A stretch of 64,000 nucleotides of DNA, taken from positions 1,051,501 through 1,115,500 of the forward strand of contig NZ_CP039727.1 in assembly GCF_005154805.1 (NCBI RefSeq), written 5' to 3'. The DNA comes from Bacillus sp. S3 (GTDB lineage: Bacteria; Bacillota; Bacilli; Bacillales; Cytobacillaceae). Both the position numbers and the translations under genes were made by a program. Under the pieces are notes generated by a model. The model did no database searches, was not told where the DNA came from, and saw only the letters and a list, made by a program, of their open reading frames with translations. This document shows, in pieces, positions 18,393 to 26,675 of this stretch (positions within the stretch are counted from its first letter, which is position 1; each line of letters begins with the position of its first letter).

Positions 18393-19220
18393 TTGGAGTC
18401 TAATGAGAACCGGGAGCCATTTCGGAAGCTGAAATGGAACGGGCAGGAAGCACCGTATATCGACCAAATCAAAGTCGAGTCATGTGAAGAAATGGTCCTT
18501 GGAAGATATGGCGGGAACCGACTGGCTGGTGCTTTTAAAAATGAAGATGGCGCTATGGTGATGAAGGGGGCGGACTGGGAGTTCGGCATGATTCTCGATG
18601 GACATAATAGTTCTGAAAGTGTCGAATTAGTGATTAAAACTATTGAAAATGAGTTTGACAAGCTTGCCATCATTTTAGAGGAACCAATAGATACTGCCCT
18701 TAAATCATGTGAGTCACATATCCTCTCCATTTTTCAATCTGAGGCCTTTCTGGCATCCTGCAAACAAATCCAAGGTGAAACCGCCTGCCTGCTATGTGTC
18801 AGAAAAGAAAATTACCTTTGGTGGCTGTCAATAGGTGATTGCGTCATTTATATCCTCCACGAAGAATTACATAAATTAGGACAATACGCCTTAAACCAAC
18901 GTCAGTTTTATGAGTGGATTGGGCAGATCAATACCTTTTCATTACCTATCCCTTGTTATTCTTCCGGAATTCGCGAACTTAGAACCGGCCAAAATCGGAT
19001 TGTTTTGCTAACAGATGGTGTGCTGGAGTGTGCTGGCCGATATTATGAGACCTCTTCCCGTCTTTTCGCGGATTGTTATGAAGGGCAGATTCGCTCAAAG
19101 GTGGAACATATTTTGCAGCAAGTTCATAAGAATTCTGGCCGTGATAGTGCGACCGTCATCTGCTGGGATTATCATAACCCTTTTCCCGCAGTCTATCCTA
19201 GCAATCAACCAATGAGGTGA
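18393..19220 (+). CDS. PP2C-type protein phosphatase
   Basis: 275 residues from TTG 18393, preferred because GGGGGGTG ends six bases before it; ATG 18378 would overlap that site. Metal and active-site motifs of PP2C are visible: NEDG near residue 50, LDGHN near 70, LLTDG near 205, and DSAT near 255, where the usual DN is DS. So the metal-binding Asps are kept. Such stand-alone PP2Cs dephosphorylate Ser/Thr proteins or act as anti-sigma-regulator phosphatases. No kinase gene is close. It overlaps the next gene by 4 bp, so phosphatase, hydrolase and probably the membrane protein after it are one operon. Confidence 0.72.
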   Translation: MESNENREPFRKLKWNGQEAPYIDQIKVESCEEMVLGRYGGNRLAGAFKNEDGAMVMKGADWEFGMILDGHNSSESVELVIKTIENEFDKLAIILEEPIDTALKSCESHILSIFQSEAFLASCKQIQGETACLLCVRKENYLWWLSIGDCVIYILHEELHKLGQYALNQRQFYEWIGQINTFSLPIPCYSSGIRELRTGQNRIVLLTDGVLECAGRYYETSSRLFADCYEGQIRSKVEHILQQVHKNSGRDSATVICWDYHNPFPAVYPSNQPMR

Positions 19221-19900
19221 ATGAATTGTATCAAATTTTAGAAGATCAATTAGTAAGAAATGAGTATTCGACCATCCCCTATACGTGGATTCGCAGTGAA
19301 CAACCGAATCACTCAATCTGTATCATGCTTCCAGGGCTAGGCTATTCCACTCAGCGGCCGCTGTTTCATTATGCGACGGGTATATGCATCAACCATAACA
19401 TTGATGTTCTTCATATAAATTACCAACTTGCTAAAAATGATCAGTTCAAACTGCTTAGTGAACCCGAACAAGACCAATGGATGTATGAAGATGTAAAGGC
19501 GGTTGTCGAGGAAGTTCTAAAAGATACTGTGTATGATAAGCATTTTATTATGAGTAAATCGATTGGGACGATTCCGATGGCATTGGAATGGGCTCAAAAA
19601 AGTTTTATCCATGATGCGATAGGCATTTGGCTGACTCCACTATTGAAAGATGACCATGTGTATCAAGCACTTTTAACTACTGACCGGCCTGCCCTTTGTG
19701 TGATTGGCGATCAGGATCATCATTATATAGAAGACCGAATCACTTCGCTGAAAAATAATCCGCTAGTAGCCACGGTTGTGATTCCGGATGCAGATCATGG
19801 ATTAGAAATTAAAGGTGATATCGTAGCATCGATTGAAGCCATAAAAGCTGTGATCCAACGCGTTCAGGCATTTATGATAATGCCCGGAAAGGATAGATGA
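19217..19900 (+). CDS. Alpha/beta hydrolase
   Basis: 227 residues; start taken at GTG 19217 overlapping the phosphatase stop, but TTG 19226 is equally possible because GAGGTGA (19214-19220) is better spaced to it. Nucleophile elbow SKSIGT, acid in GDQDHHY, histidine in DADHGLE: a full Ser-Asp-His triad in an alpha/beta-hydrolase frame (GLGY after strand 3). Cytoplasmic, no signal peptide. Substrate unknown. Pairing with a PP2C is unusual. Confidence 0.75.
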   Translation: MNELYQILEDQLVRNEYSTIPYTWIRSEQPNHSICIMLPGLGYSTQRPLFHYATGICINHNIDVLHINYQLAKNDQFKLLSEPEQDQWMYEDVKAVVEEVLKDTVYDKHFIMSKSIGTIPMALEWAQKSFIHDAIGIWLTPLLKDDHVYQALLTTDRPALCVIGDQDHHYIEDRITSLKNNPLVATVVIPDADHGLEIKGDIVASIEAIKAVIQRVQAFMIMPGKDR

Positions 19901-19927
19901 CGGGTAAAAGAGTAAAGGGGGAGCATC

Positions 19928-20224
19928 ATGTCAAAAGAAAAAGTAAAGGAATTAACTACTGTATCATCCCTGCTAACAGGATGCGGTCTGCTTCTGATGT
20001 TTTTAAGCTTTTATTTTGGCACATCTATTTGCGAAATATGGCTTGATGGTGAGCTTTCTGCAGGAAGGGAATTGACCCTGGATTATGATTTACTAGTTAA
20101 CAACTTCGTCCGTAATTTTGTCATTATCGGCTCCATTCTGTTTGGTTCTGGTGTGTTAGTGGGAGTTCTTTCTTATCTGCATATCGTTCTATATGGAAAT
20201 AAAGGGAATAATACACACATTTAA
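19928..20224 (+). CDS. Small membrane protein, two helices (98 aa)
   Basis: 98 residues with two transmembrane helices (about 15-35 and 62-88) and a 26-residue loop rich in acidic residues between them. AAAGGGGGAGC lies upstream of the ATG. The gene begins 27 bp after the hydrolase and is probably the last of the PP2C-hydrolase operon. I do not recognise the family. Confidence 0.65.
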   Translation: MSKEKVKELTTVSSLLTGCGLLLMFLSFYFGTSICEIWLDGELSAGRELTLDYDLLVNNFVRNFVIIGSILFGSGVLVGVLSYLHIVLYGNKGNNTHI

Positions 20225-20285
20225 CGAAAGCATGGATCCAAACGAAAAGCTATAATAAAAAACAACGTGATGGGAGTGATCTGTT

Positions 20286-20783
20286 GTGAGTGTTAGAGAA
20301 ATAAAAATCTCAGATACAGAAAACTTGGTGCACCTAATTCGGCAGGTTGAGGAAGAGTCAGATTACATGCTGATGGAAGCTGGAGAACGACAGATTACAG
20401 CAGAACAGCAAAGAACAAGAATTGAGAACATGAAAAATAGCGAAAACTCTACTATTTTCGTAGTAGAAAAAGATCATAAATTGATTGGATATCTGTTCGC
20501 GATTGGCGGCACCGCAAGTAGAACAAAGCATTCAGTCTATATTGTTATTGGAATTTTAAAGGATTATAGAGGACAAGGGATTGGAACAAAACTGTTTAAA
20601 AGATTAGAAGAGTGGGCAAGGGAAAAAAGTCTTCACCGATTAGAGTTAACGGTGGTAATCCGGAATGAACCCGGAGTGGCGTTGTATAAGAAAATGGGAT
20701 TTGAGATAGAAGGAACAAAAAAAGATTCTCTTTTTATCAGTGGAGAATTTGTAGATGAATACTATATGGCGAAACTTTTATAG
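20286..20783 (+). CDS. GNAT family N-acetyltransferase (RimI-like)
   Basis: 165 residues, GTG start with GGGAGTG upstream. Complete GNAT fold with acetyl-CoA motif DYRGQGIGTKL (about residues 96-106) and the C-terminal RNEPGVALYKKMGFEIEG. Closest in look to the PhnO/ribosomal-protein or YkkB-type acetyltransferases. Substrate not predictable. Confidence 0.8.
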   Translation: MSVREIKISDTENLVHLIRQVEEESDYMLMEAGERQITAEQQRTRIENMKNSENSTIFVVEKDHKLIGYLFAIGGTASRTKHSVYIVIGILKDYRGQGIGTKLFKRLEEWAREKSLHRLELTVVIRNEPGVALYKKMGFEIEGTKKDSLFISGEFVDEYYMAKLL

Positions 20784-20899
20784 ATAATTTTTATTGGAAC
20801 CCGTTCGGCCAAAAAATTCCCTAGAAAAGTATCCATTCGAGGTTATTGGTTTCGGGTATAATATTGGTGCAACTTAACAATTATGGAGGTGTTTATTTC

Positions 20900-21097
20900 A
20901 TGCAACGAATAGATATGTTTGGCCTTTTTGCTATAATACCAATTTTGATTTATTTAGTGATTCTAGGTTTTGGTATTTATTTCATTATAAGAACAATTAA
21001 ATTTATGAATGATAAAACCAAAATGGATCAAGAAAGAAATGAGAAGCTGGATCTCCTAATTAAGGTTATTCGCGATAGAAAAGATCCTGTTGAATGA
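20900..21097 (+). CDS. Short membrane protein, DUF4083-like
   Basis: 65 residues from ATG 20900 (ATGGAGGTG upstream; the frame open from 20846 lacks a start signal). One N-terminal transmembrane helix (about 8-30), then a charged helix NDKTKMDQERNEKLDLLIKVI. Similar one-helix proteins are common in bacilli (DUF4083-like), with unknown function. The next gene begins 35 bp downstream. Confidence 0.6.
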   Translation: MQRIDMFGLFAIIPILIYLVILGFGIYFIIRTIKFMNDKTKMDQERNEKLDLLIKVIRDRKDPVE

Positions 21098-21132
21098 TTC
21101 AACTATTCTTTAAGGCAAAGGGGAGAACAACC

Positions 21133-21663
21133 ATGGAAATTAGATTACTAGACCGATCTGATGCTGAAAGTTACTGGAACTTACGCTTAGAAGCATTGAA
21201 GCAAAATCCAGAGGCATTTTTAACAAGCTATGAAGAATCTGTAAAAAGGGAAAATGCCGTTGAGCAGACCGCCCGTAATTTTGCCGCAGAAGGAAACTAC
21301 ACGTTCGGAGCGTTTGAGAATGCGGAACTGATCGGAGTGGTTACCTTACTTCAGGAAGACCGGGTGAAAATAAGGCATAGGGCCAACATTTTTGCGATGT
21401 ATGTCACCCCAAAGAAACAAGGATTAGGTGTGGGGAAAGCCTTGCTGACAGCAGCGATCAACCAAGCTAAAGAAATCGAAACAATTGAAAAAATAAACTT
21501 AGGCGTCATTGCTAGTAATCAAAAAGCAAAACAGCTATATCAAAAATTAGGTTTTAAAACGTTCGGATTGGAGGAAAAGGCACTGGTTGTAGATGGTGTT
21601 TATTATGACGATGAGTATATGGTTTTGCATTTAGATAGGAAAGGAATACTTTATAATGAATGA
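21133..21663 (+). CDS. GNAT family N-acetyltransferase
   Basis: 176 residues from ATG 21133 (AAAGGGGAG). GNAT core with TPKKQGLGVGKALL as the acetyl-CoA loop and NQKAKQLYQKLGFKTFG near the end. The N-terminal EIRLLDRSDAESYW..LRLEALKQNPEAF is typical of the YhhY/SpeG-like or unassigned GNATs that act on small molecules. Substrate unknown. Confidence 0.8.
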   Translation: MEIRLLDRSDAESYWNLRLEALKQNPEAFLTSYEESVKRENAVEQTARNFAAEGNYTFGAFENAELIGVVTLLQEDRVKIRHRANIFAMYVTPKKQGLGVGKALLTAAINQAKEIETIEKINLGVIASNQKAKQLYQKLGFKTFGLEEKALVVDGVYYDDEYMVLHLDRKGILYNE

Positions 21664-21668
21664 ATTTT

Positions 21669-21708
21669 AAAAGGACATCATCCAACATTTTGAATGATGC
21701 CCTTTTAT
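21669..21708. terminator. Convergent terminator
   Basis: Near-perfect stem AAGG(A)CATCAT/ATGATG(C)CCTT, followed by Ts on the plus strand; it reaches the last codon of the YbaN-like gene. Confidence 0.6.
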
Positions 21709-22097
21709 TTTGGTTCCGCTTTAGCCATTTGGACCGTTTTAATCTTATAGATGAAATAATAGTATTTGTAAACAACAATTAATAACAACAAACCTTTCAC
21801 GATATAACTGTCGAGTATGAAAAAAGGAATGGCAATCATGACGTCCGCAAATAACAGGATGGTCAGCTTCTGCTGCAAGGTCATTGCCCGTTCTTTTACA
21901 AAGTTCTCTAAATGACGTTTGTAAAGTGTCGTTCCTTTGAACCAGAGCTCAAACCGTTTCGATCCTTTTACAAAGCAGAAGGAAGCTAACAGTAATAGCG
22001 GAGTGGTGGGCAATAGGGGCAAAATAATTCCCAAGATGCCTAAACCGAGTGCTAAAAATCCAAAAGCTATAAATATAAACTTAACAAAAATATTTAT
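21705..22097 (-). CDS. YbaN family (DUF454) membrane protein with apparent ATA start
   Basis: 130 residues if begun at ATA 22097-22095. The family's conserved N-terminus (FLALGLGILGIILPLLPTTP) is complete only if translation starts upstream of the first ATG/GTG/TTG in frame, which is a TTG at 22034 within it. Between an in-frame TGA (about 22112) and that TTG there is no canonical start, while AAAGGGAG sits 8 bases before ATA and 5 before ATC. Three to four helices are expected. YbaN/DUF454 proteins are inner-membrane proteins of unknown role. Either ATA/ATC/ATT is used, or an ATG was mutated and the gene is weakened. Confidence 0.7.
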   Translation of the reverse strand: MNIFVKFIFIAFGFLALGLGILGIILPLLPTTPLLLLASFCFVKGSKRFELWFKGTTLYKRHLENFVKERAMTLQQKLTILLFADVMIAIPFFILDSYIVKGLLLLIVVYKYYYFIYKIKTVQMAKAEPK

Positions 22098-22274
22098 GAT
22101 AGCAGCTCCCTTTCAGGTCCATTTTACTCACAATGTTTCTTGTATTATATCATTATTAATGTAAGAAATTAATGGCGGGAAATCTACAAAACATTTTCAT
22201 AGAGTAAGATATCACAGTGTTGTCACAATGTTTATGGTAAAATGGGAGCATGTACATAATGGAGGTCGGCACCA

Positions 22275-22730
22275 GTGATTACTTTCTACAAAGTTGTTGT
22301 ATTCATTCATATTTTTTCAGCTATTTTGGGGATGGGGCCAGGGTTTATTTTAACAACAGTTGTAAAATCCGGGAAAACAATGACGGAATTAAGGCATTCA
22401 TATAAGATTAGACATCAATTACATATTTTTGTGATGGTGGGAGGCATGCTGTTACTCGTTACTGGTTTAACCATGGGCTTTTTAAATCCAATCCTGTTCC
22501 GAATGGGGTGGTATGTAACAAGCCTTGTCCTCTTTTTGGCGGCGCTTGCTATTGGCCCGCTTGTTCTGTCACCAAGATCAAAGCCGGTAAAAGAACTATT
22601 AGCCACACATAAAGGCGAAGAGATTCCCGAAGAATATTGGCGTTTATCAAAGGTGTTATTTCGATTTGAACACCTTGAAAATGTGATTTTTTTAATTATC
22701 ATTGCCCTGATGATCTTAAAACCATTTTAA
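22275..22730 (+). CDS. DUF2269 membrane protein
   Basis: 151 residues, GTG start with GGAGGTCGGC upstream. Four transmembrane helices: about 5-25, 50-70, 78-98 and 130-148. The first helix with the GMGP turn and HIF/HEL-type histidines is the DUF2269 signature. These proteins are predicted integral membrane proteins of unknown function, sometimes with haem-like histidines in the helices (H12, H49 region); this is inference. A hairpin follows at 22737. Confidence 0.75.
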   Translation: MITFYKVVVFIHIFSAILGMGPGFILTTVVKSGKTMTELRHSYKIRHQLHIFVMVGGMLLLVTGLTMGFLNPILFRMGWYVTSLVLFLAALAIGPLVLSPRSKPVKELLATHKGEEIPEEYWRLSKVLFRFEHLENVIFLIIIALMILKPF

Positions 22731-22736
22731 CCATGA

Positions 22737-22765
22737 AAGGTATGGCTTGTAATTAGCCATACCTT
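22737..22765 (+). terminator. Hairpin after the DUF2269 gene
   Basis: Perfect stem AAGGTATGGCT/AGCCATACCTT; the following bases are A-rich rather than T-rich, so termination is probable but not certain. Confidence 0.5.
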
Positions 22766-22897
22766 AAATTATATATTCAAAAAAGTTATGTTAGGATAGG
22801 GGGGATAGGCGACTAGTTGATCCTATGCATTCCATTTTCTAATATATGCTATAATAAATGTAAAATAGGTGACTATAATGATGGGGGGCAAGGTAAA

Positions 22898-24316
22898 ATG
22901 GATAACGAAATGATTAAGTCAACGGAAATATCAATTAGAGATAAAAAGATAGTTGAAAAAGGGAAGGTCCGTCGAGCGGCAATTTTTTCAAGAACCAAGG
23001 TAATCGAAGTAATAACCGCAGATGACGAAAACGTTTATCTTATTTACTATAAAAATTCCCTAATTTATGGTGCCAAGCTTGATAAAATAGAAGAAGGTAC
23101 ATTTATAAACAAAGCATTTCATGAAGGGATTGTTATTGAAACTTCACATCCCATCTTAACCGCATTAATCCCCCATGTATCCGTCTCGATACCAATTAAA
23201 AATAAACTTTTCTCTCAACTTCAACAACACTTTTCGTTACAGGAAGTAACTTATATAGCGACAACTTTAGATTCCTTTTTTGAAAAAGATCAGCTGATCG
23301 GGATGATTGATAAGATTTTCTTTCACCTGAGAAGAAGCGGGAAATTTATGAAATCGTTTCAGGTACTGCAACTTTTATCTGATTTTGTACCTTCATTAAA
23401 ATCTGCAAAGGAACGAATGGCTTCACACGAATTCACTTCCTACCAAAATTTTTACCAGTCCTTAGACTACCCATCCATCAGTCAAAAGGATCCTCTATTT
23501 GTGGAATTACACTGTTTCAAAAATCGCTCTCATTCAAACGAACGCATGGTATTAGAAAATGTCTTACGTAAACAAGATGGTTTAACTGCGTTATTGCTGT
23601 GGCTGGAAAATGCGAATCGTCTTCAAAACCCTCAAACCATAGAACAGTATACGGATATTGCATTGGGATTTATCACGATAGAAGAATGGATGCTCGTTTT
23701 AGGGCAGTTGAGAATCAATCCGTTCCGAGTGTTACCTGATTCAAAAGTGATTTTGTGGACGATGATTAATAAAGGAAATTATGAACAAGCAGCCTCCTGC
23801 CTATTCAAGTTTGTTCACGACCTGCCGTCTTCCTATGATGACGCCCTCGAAATCATTTGGGAAAATTGTGATGCCAAATTCGTCTTATCACACTTGGACG
23901 AATTCGCTCCTTTCTTGCAACACCTCTCCCACACGGAAAATACCAAGCAATTGGAGGATAAAATCTTCCAAATTGCCGTAAATATGCTTAACGAGCACGA
24001 TCTCCCATCCGTCCACAATAAACTCTTAGCTATTGAAAAGCTATACCCACAATCAGGAGTGATGAGAAAAATTAATGAAATGATTACATTAGTAGAAGAT
24101 CCTGATCGCATGATGGAGTTAGGGGATTACTATGCTGAATTTAAACAATTCGATAAAGCCATCGACTGCTTCTTCTGGGAAATGGAACTGCAGCCACAAA
24201 ACCCATCACCCGTACAAAAAATCAGTAAAATGTATCAATACAAAGGATTATCCAAAGAAGCCGCCGACTACCAAAAAATCTATCAACAACTCAACAACAA
24301 CCCAAAAACAGGTTAA
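22898..24316 (+). CDS. TPR-containing protein of unknown function
   Basis: 472 residues from ATG 22898; the longer frame from 22817 has no start signal. The N-terminal part (1-110) is a beta-rich domain (RAAIFSRTKVIEVITADDENVYLIYY, then a hydrophobic SVSIPI). The rest is all-helical, with TPR-like pairs near the C-terminus: MELGDYYAEFKQFDKAIDCFFWEMELQPQNPSPVQKI. I do not recognise a named family. Cytoplasmic, no membrane helices. A half copy of the palindromic repeat follows the stop codon. Confidence 0.65.
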   Translation: MDNEMIKSTEISIRDKKIVEKGKVRRAAIFSRTKVIEVITADDENVYLIYYKNSLIYGAKLDKIEEGTFINKAFHEGIVIETSHPILTALIPHVSVSIPIKNKLFSQLQQHFSLQEVTYIATTLDSFFEKDQLIGMIDKIFFHLRRSGKFMKSFQVLQLLSDFVPSLKSAKERMASHEFTSYQNFYQSLDYPSISQKDPLFVELHCFKNRSHSNERMVLENVLRKQDGLTALLLWLENANRLQNPQTIEQYTDIALGFITIEEWMLVLGQLRINPFRVLPDSKVILWTMINKGNYEQAASCLFKFVHDLPSSYDDALEIIWENCDAKFVLSHLDEFAPFLQHLSHTENTKQLEDKIFQIAVNMLNEHDLPSVHNKLLAIEKLYPQSGVMRKINEMITLVEDPDRMMELGDYYAEFKQFDKAIDCFFWEMELQPQNPSPVQKISKMYQYKGLSKEAADYQKIYQQLNNNPKTG

Positions 24317-24337
24317 CAAGGTGGAAATAAGAAATAG

Positions 24338-24352
24338 GGTGTCAGGCACCAT
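24338..24352 (+). repeat. Half copy of the 43-bp palindrome (copy C)
   Basis: GGTGTCAGGCACCAT, identical to the first 15 bases of the palindrome arm, then the sequence diverges. No right arm is present. Confidence 0.75.
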
Positions 24353-24453
24353 TTGTAATGTTTTCCCCATTAAAATAATATTATCGATAATAGGAATTCC
24401 GGTATGGGGTATTATCAGCCATACCTTTCTTTTTTGTTCATTTATCCGTCATC

Positions 24454-25233
24454 TTATTTTAAATCCGAAAATAGGCAGGACAGCATGTCAGGGATTCTTT
24501 TTCGAAAAAATATATAGGCATGTTCTGCACCTTCAATCCATTGAAAGTGAAGATTTACCTTTTTATCGTTCAAAATTTCAACGACTTGATTTGTTAATCC
24601 GAGGAATACCTCATTCATTTCTTCATCTTGGCCAACCTCTTTTGTTCCGAAATCCATATAAAACTTCTCAATTGCAGATAAGTCGGAGTTGCGTATTAGA
24701 TTCTCGATTTCCTCTTGGTTTCGATAAAAACCAGGCGAAATAGCAGCAATTCGTTTAAAAATTTGTGGATATCGGCAGGCTGCATATGTAGAAATTTGAC
24801 CGCCTAATGAGATCCCAGCCATTGAAGTATGATCCGCCAACGTACGGTACTTTTTATCTATCAATGGTTTTAGTTCTTTTACCACAAAATCTAGATATTC
24901 TCTGCCTCTGCCCCCTGATAGGCTGGCATATCCTAATATTTGTTTGCTGATTTCACCATGAACCCATGGGCAGTATTCGTTGACCCGCTCGTCACCCTCT
25001 GGATTTTGATCAATGGCGACAACAATAATTTCAAGGCTGCTTTCATCCAAGTAGTCTTTCATTCCTAAAGATACCCCTTTAATTGCTCCCTCATCTTCAA
25101 AAACGTTTTGCCCGTCATGCATATAGAGGACTGGATATCGTTTCGTTTCATTGTTGTAGGATTTCGGAAGATATACTCGAATCATTCGGTCTTGCTGGAA
25201 AGCTGACATGCTAACTGGAAATTTTTCTAACAT
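24454..25233 (-). CDS. Esterase (enterochelin esterase/IroE-like alpha/beta hydrolase)
   Basis: 259 residues. N-terminal strand segment RVYLPKSYNNETKRYPVLYMHDGQN is typical of the putative esterase (Fes/IroE, esterase D) family. Nucleophile elbow MAGISLGGQIS, histidine in EGAEHAYIFF, acid likely in YMDFGTKE. No signal peptide, so cytoplasmic. No siderophore genes are near, so an iron role is not supported. B. subtilis has comparable esterases (YbbA, BesA) by fold. Confidence 0.78.
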   Translation of the reverse strand: MLEKFPVSMSAFQQDRMIRVYLPKSYNNETKRYPVLYMHDGQNVFEDEGAIKGVSLGMKDYLDESSLEIIVVAIDQNPEGDERVNEYCPWVHGEISKQILGYASLSGGRGREYLDFVVKELKPLIDKKYRTLADHTSMAGISLGGQISTYAACRYPQIFKRIAAISPGFYRNQEEIENLIRNSDLSAIEKFYMDFGTKEVGQDEEMNEVFLGLTNQVVEILNDKKVNLHFQWIEGAEHAYIFFRKRIPDMLSCLFSDLK

Positions 25234-25562
25234 GATTGTTCACCACTTTTCATTAATCTTATCTATTAATTTACCATATATTTCATTATTCCTTCTACAT
25301 AATTTAGTTGAAATGACTATAGTAGGCAAATCTTGAGCCGCGCCGCAAAAAGTCAATTTAGAATTTGTATTTCATTAATTCAGTGTACAAGTTCATTCCC
25401 GTTAAAAAAGTGAATATAGTCAAAAATACTACAATCCTTAAGCAAGAAAGCTATATAAAAACAAGAAAATTTTAATTAAAATAGTAGTTATATAGAAACA
25501 TTTTTTCTTAAGGATTTGGGTTGGACTAATCGACTTTGATTAGTTGGGGGGATGATCAGCCG
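25234..25562. other. Intergenic region between divergent esterase and GGDEF genes
   Basis: 329 bp, AT-rich, carrying promoters for both sides. The only structure seen is a short inverted repeat ACTAATC/GATTAGT (25525-25544) directly before the GGGGGG ribosome site of the GGDEF gene; folding could shield that site. No gene or riboswitch was recognised. Confidence 0.45.
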
Positions 25563-26600
25563 ATGTTTAAACAATTTGAATCACTTGATGAACTTAAGAG
25601 AAGCGTATACTTGTGGGTCATTCCGTGTATTTTGATTGCCCTTATTTTAAATACACTCATGCAAAATGGCTATGCCGAAAACAAACTCAATTTTGTTATG
25701 AATAACACACTCACTGTTTGGTTTGCCATCAGTTGGGTTCTACTATATAAGAATCGTTTTATGCGGTTTTGTGAGTATTCCAATTTGGCGTTGATCAGTG
25801 TATATCATGTCACCACTTTTTTTGACGCCGTCCATACATACCTGCTTCAAATGGGCGGGTCTTTAGGCGACTTTATTATTTGGATGCCGATTTACTTTAT
25901 GTTTATTTTCTTAACGCTGGGAACCAAGCGGGGATTATATTTTTCGATAGGTATATCAGCCCTTACTTTGGCAGATGGAATCATGCAATTGGAGCGGCTT
26001 TCCATAGAATCAATTGATTCCTTATTTCAATTTTATTTCGCCAGTTTTGTCTATATTGTTGTTCTTGTATATGCCAAGCATATGTTTAGGGCATATGCCA
26101 CAGCGGAAATATTTAAAAAGCATGCTTATGTGGATGCTTTAACTGGGATTGCCAACCGTTACCGTATTGATGAATGGCTGGAAAATAAGCTGAACGATTG
26201 CCAAGAAATGAACAGGTGTTTCTCCATCATCTTTTTTGACCTGGATTATTTTAAGAGGATTAATGATCGTTACGGGCATAAAATTGGCGATTCTGTTTTA
26301 AAAGAGTTAGCTGAACTGATCCAACTTAACTTGCCAAAGGGTAACATGTTAGGCCGCTGGGGCGGTGAAGAATTTATTGTCATCACCGATGCATTAGGTA
26401 ATGAAGCTGTAAATCTTGCTGAGTTTCTCAGGGAAAAGGTCGAAGCACATTGTTTTCATGGGGCAGGTGGTCTTACCGCGAGTTTCGGTGTAACAAATTC
26501 TAGAAAAGACGACACGATTGATTCACTTTTAAGCAGGGTAGACGAGGGACTATACCGCTCTAAAAACTGTGGCAGAAATACGGTCAGCTCCATTTGTTAA
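25563..26600 (+). CDS. Membrane diguanylate cyclase (GGDEF)
   Basis: 345 residues from ATG 25563. Six predicted membrane helices (about 15-180) form the sensor part, then a GGDEF domain (about 185-345) with substrate and metal residues (FFDLDYFKRIND, YGHKIGD) and the active-site motif GGEEF at 267-271. The allosteric RxxD I-site five residues before it is absent (KGNM), so product inhibition at that site is not expected. It makes cyclic di-GMP from two GTP at the membrane. Monocistronic, with a very strong terminator. Confidence 0.88.
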   Translation: MFKQFESLDELKRSVYLWVIPCILIALILNTLMQNGYAENKLNFVMNNTLTVWFAISWVLLYKNRFMRFCEYSNLALISVYHVTTFFDAVHTYLLQMGGSLGDFIIWMPIYFMFIFLTLGTKRGLYFSIGISALTLADGIMQLERLSIESIDSLFQFYFASFVYIVVLVYAKHMFRAYATAEIFKKHAYVDALTGIANRYRIDEWLENKLNDCQEMNRCFSIIFFDLDYFKRINDRYGHKIGDSVLKELAELIQLNLPKGNMLGRWGGEEFIVITDALGNEAVNLAEFLREKVEAHCFHGAGGLTASFGVTNSRKDDTIDSLLSRVDEGLYRSKNCGRNTVSSIC

Positions 26601-26620
26601 GCCAGTGGGAATGTTTCAAA

Positions 26621-26675
26621 AGAACAGCAGTAAAAAATCGCAAGGCGCGTCCTTGCGATTTTTTACTGCTGTTCT
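26621..26675. terminator. 25-bp perfect bidirectional terminator
   Basis: Perfect inverted repeat with 25-base arms (26621-26645 and 26651-26675) and a CGCGT loop; A and T tracts lie inside the arms. Serves the GGDEF gene and the histidine kinase, which converge here; the kinase stop overlaps its end. Confidence 0.85.

Noticed and set aside
24132..24743. 203-codon plus-strand frame beyond the TPR gene
   Set aside because: Overlaps the TPR gene in another frame and the esterase on the other strand; Ser/Asn/Lys-rich shadow composition.
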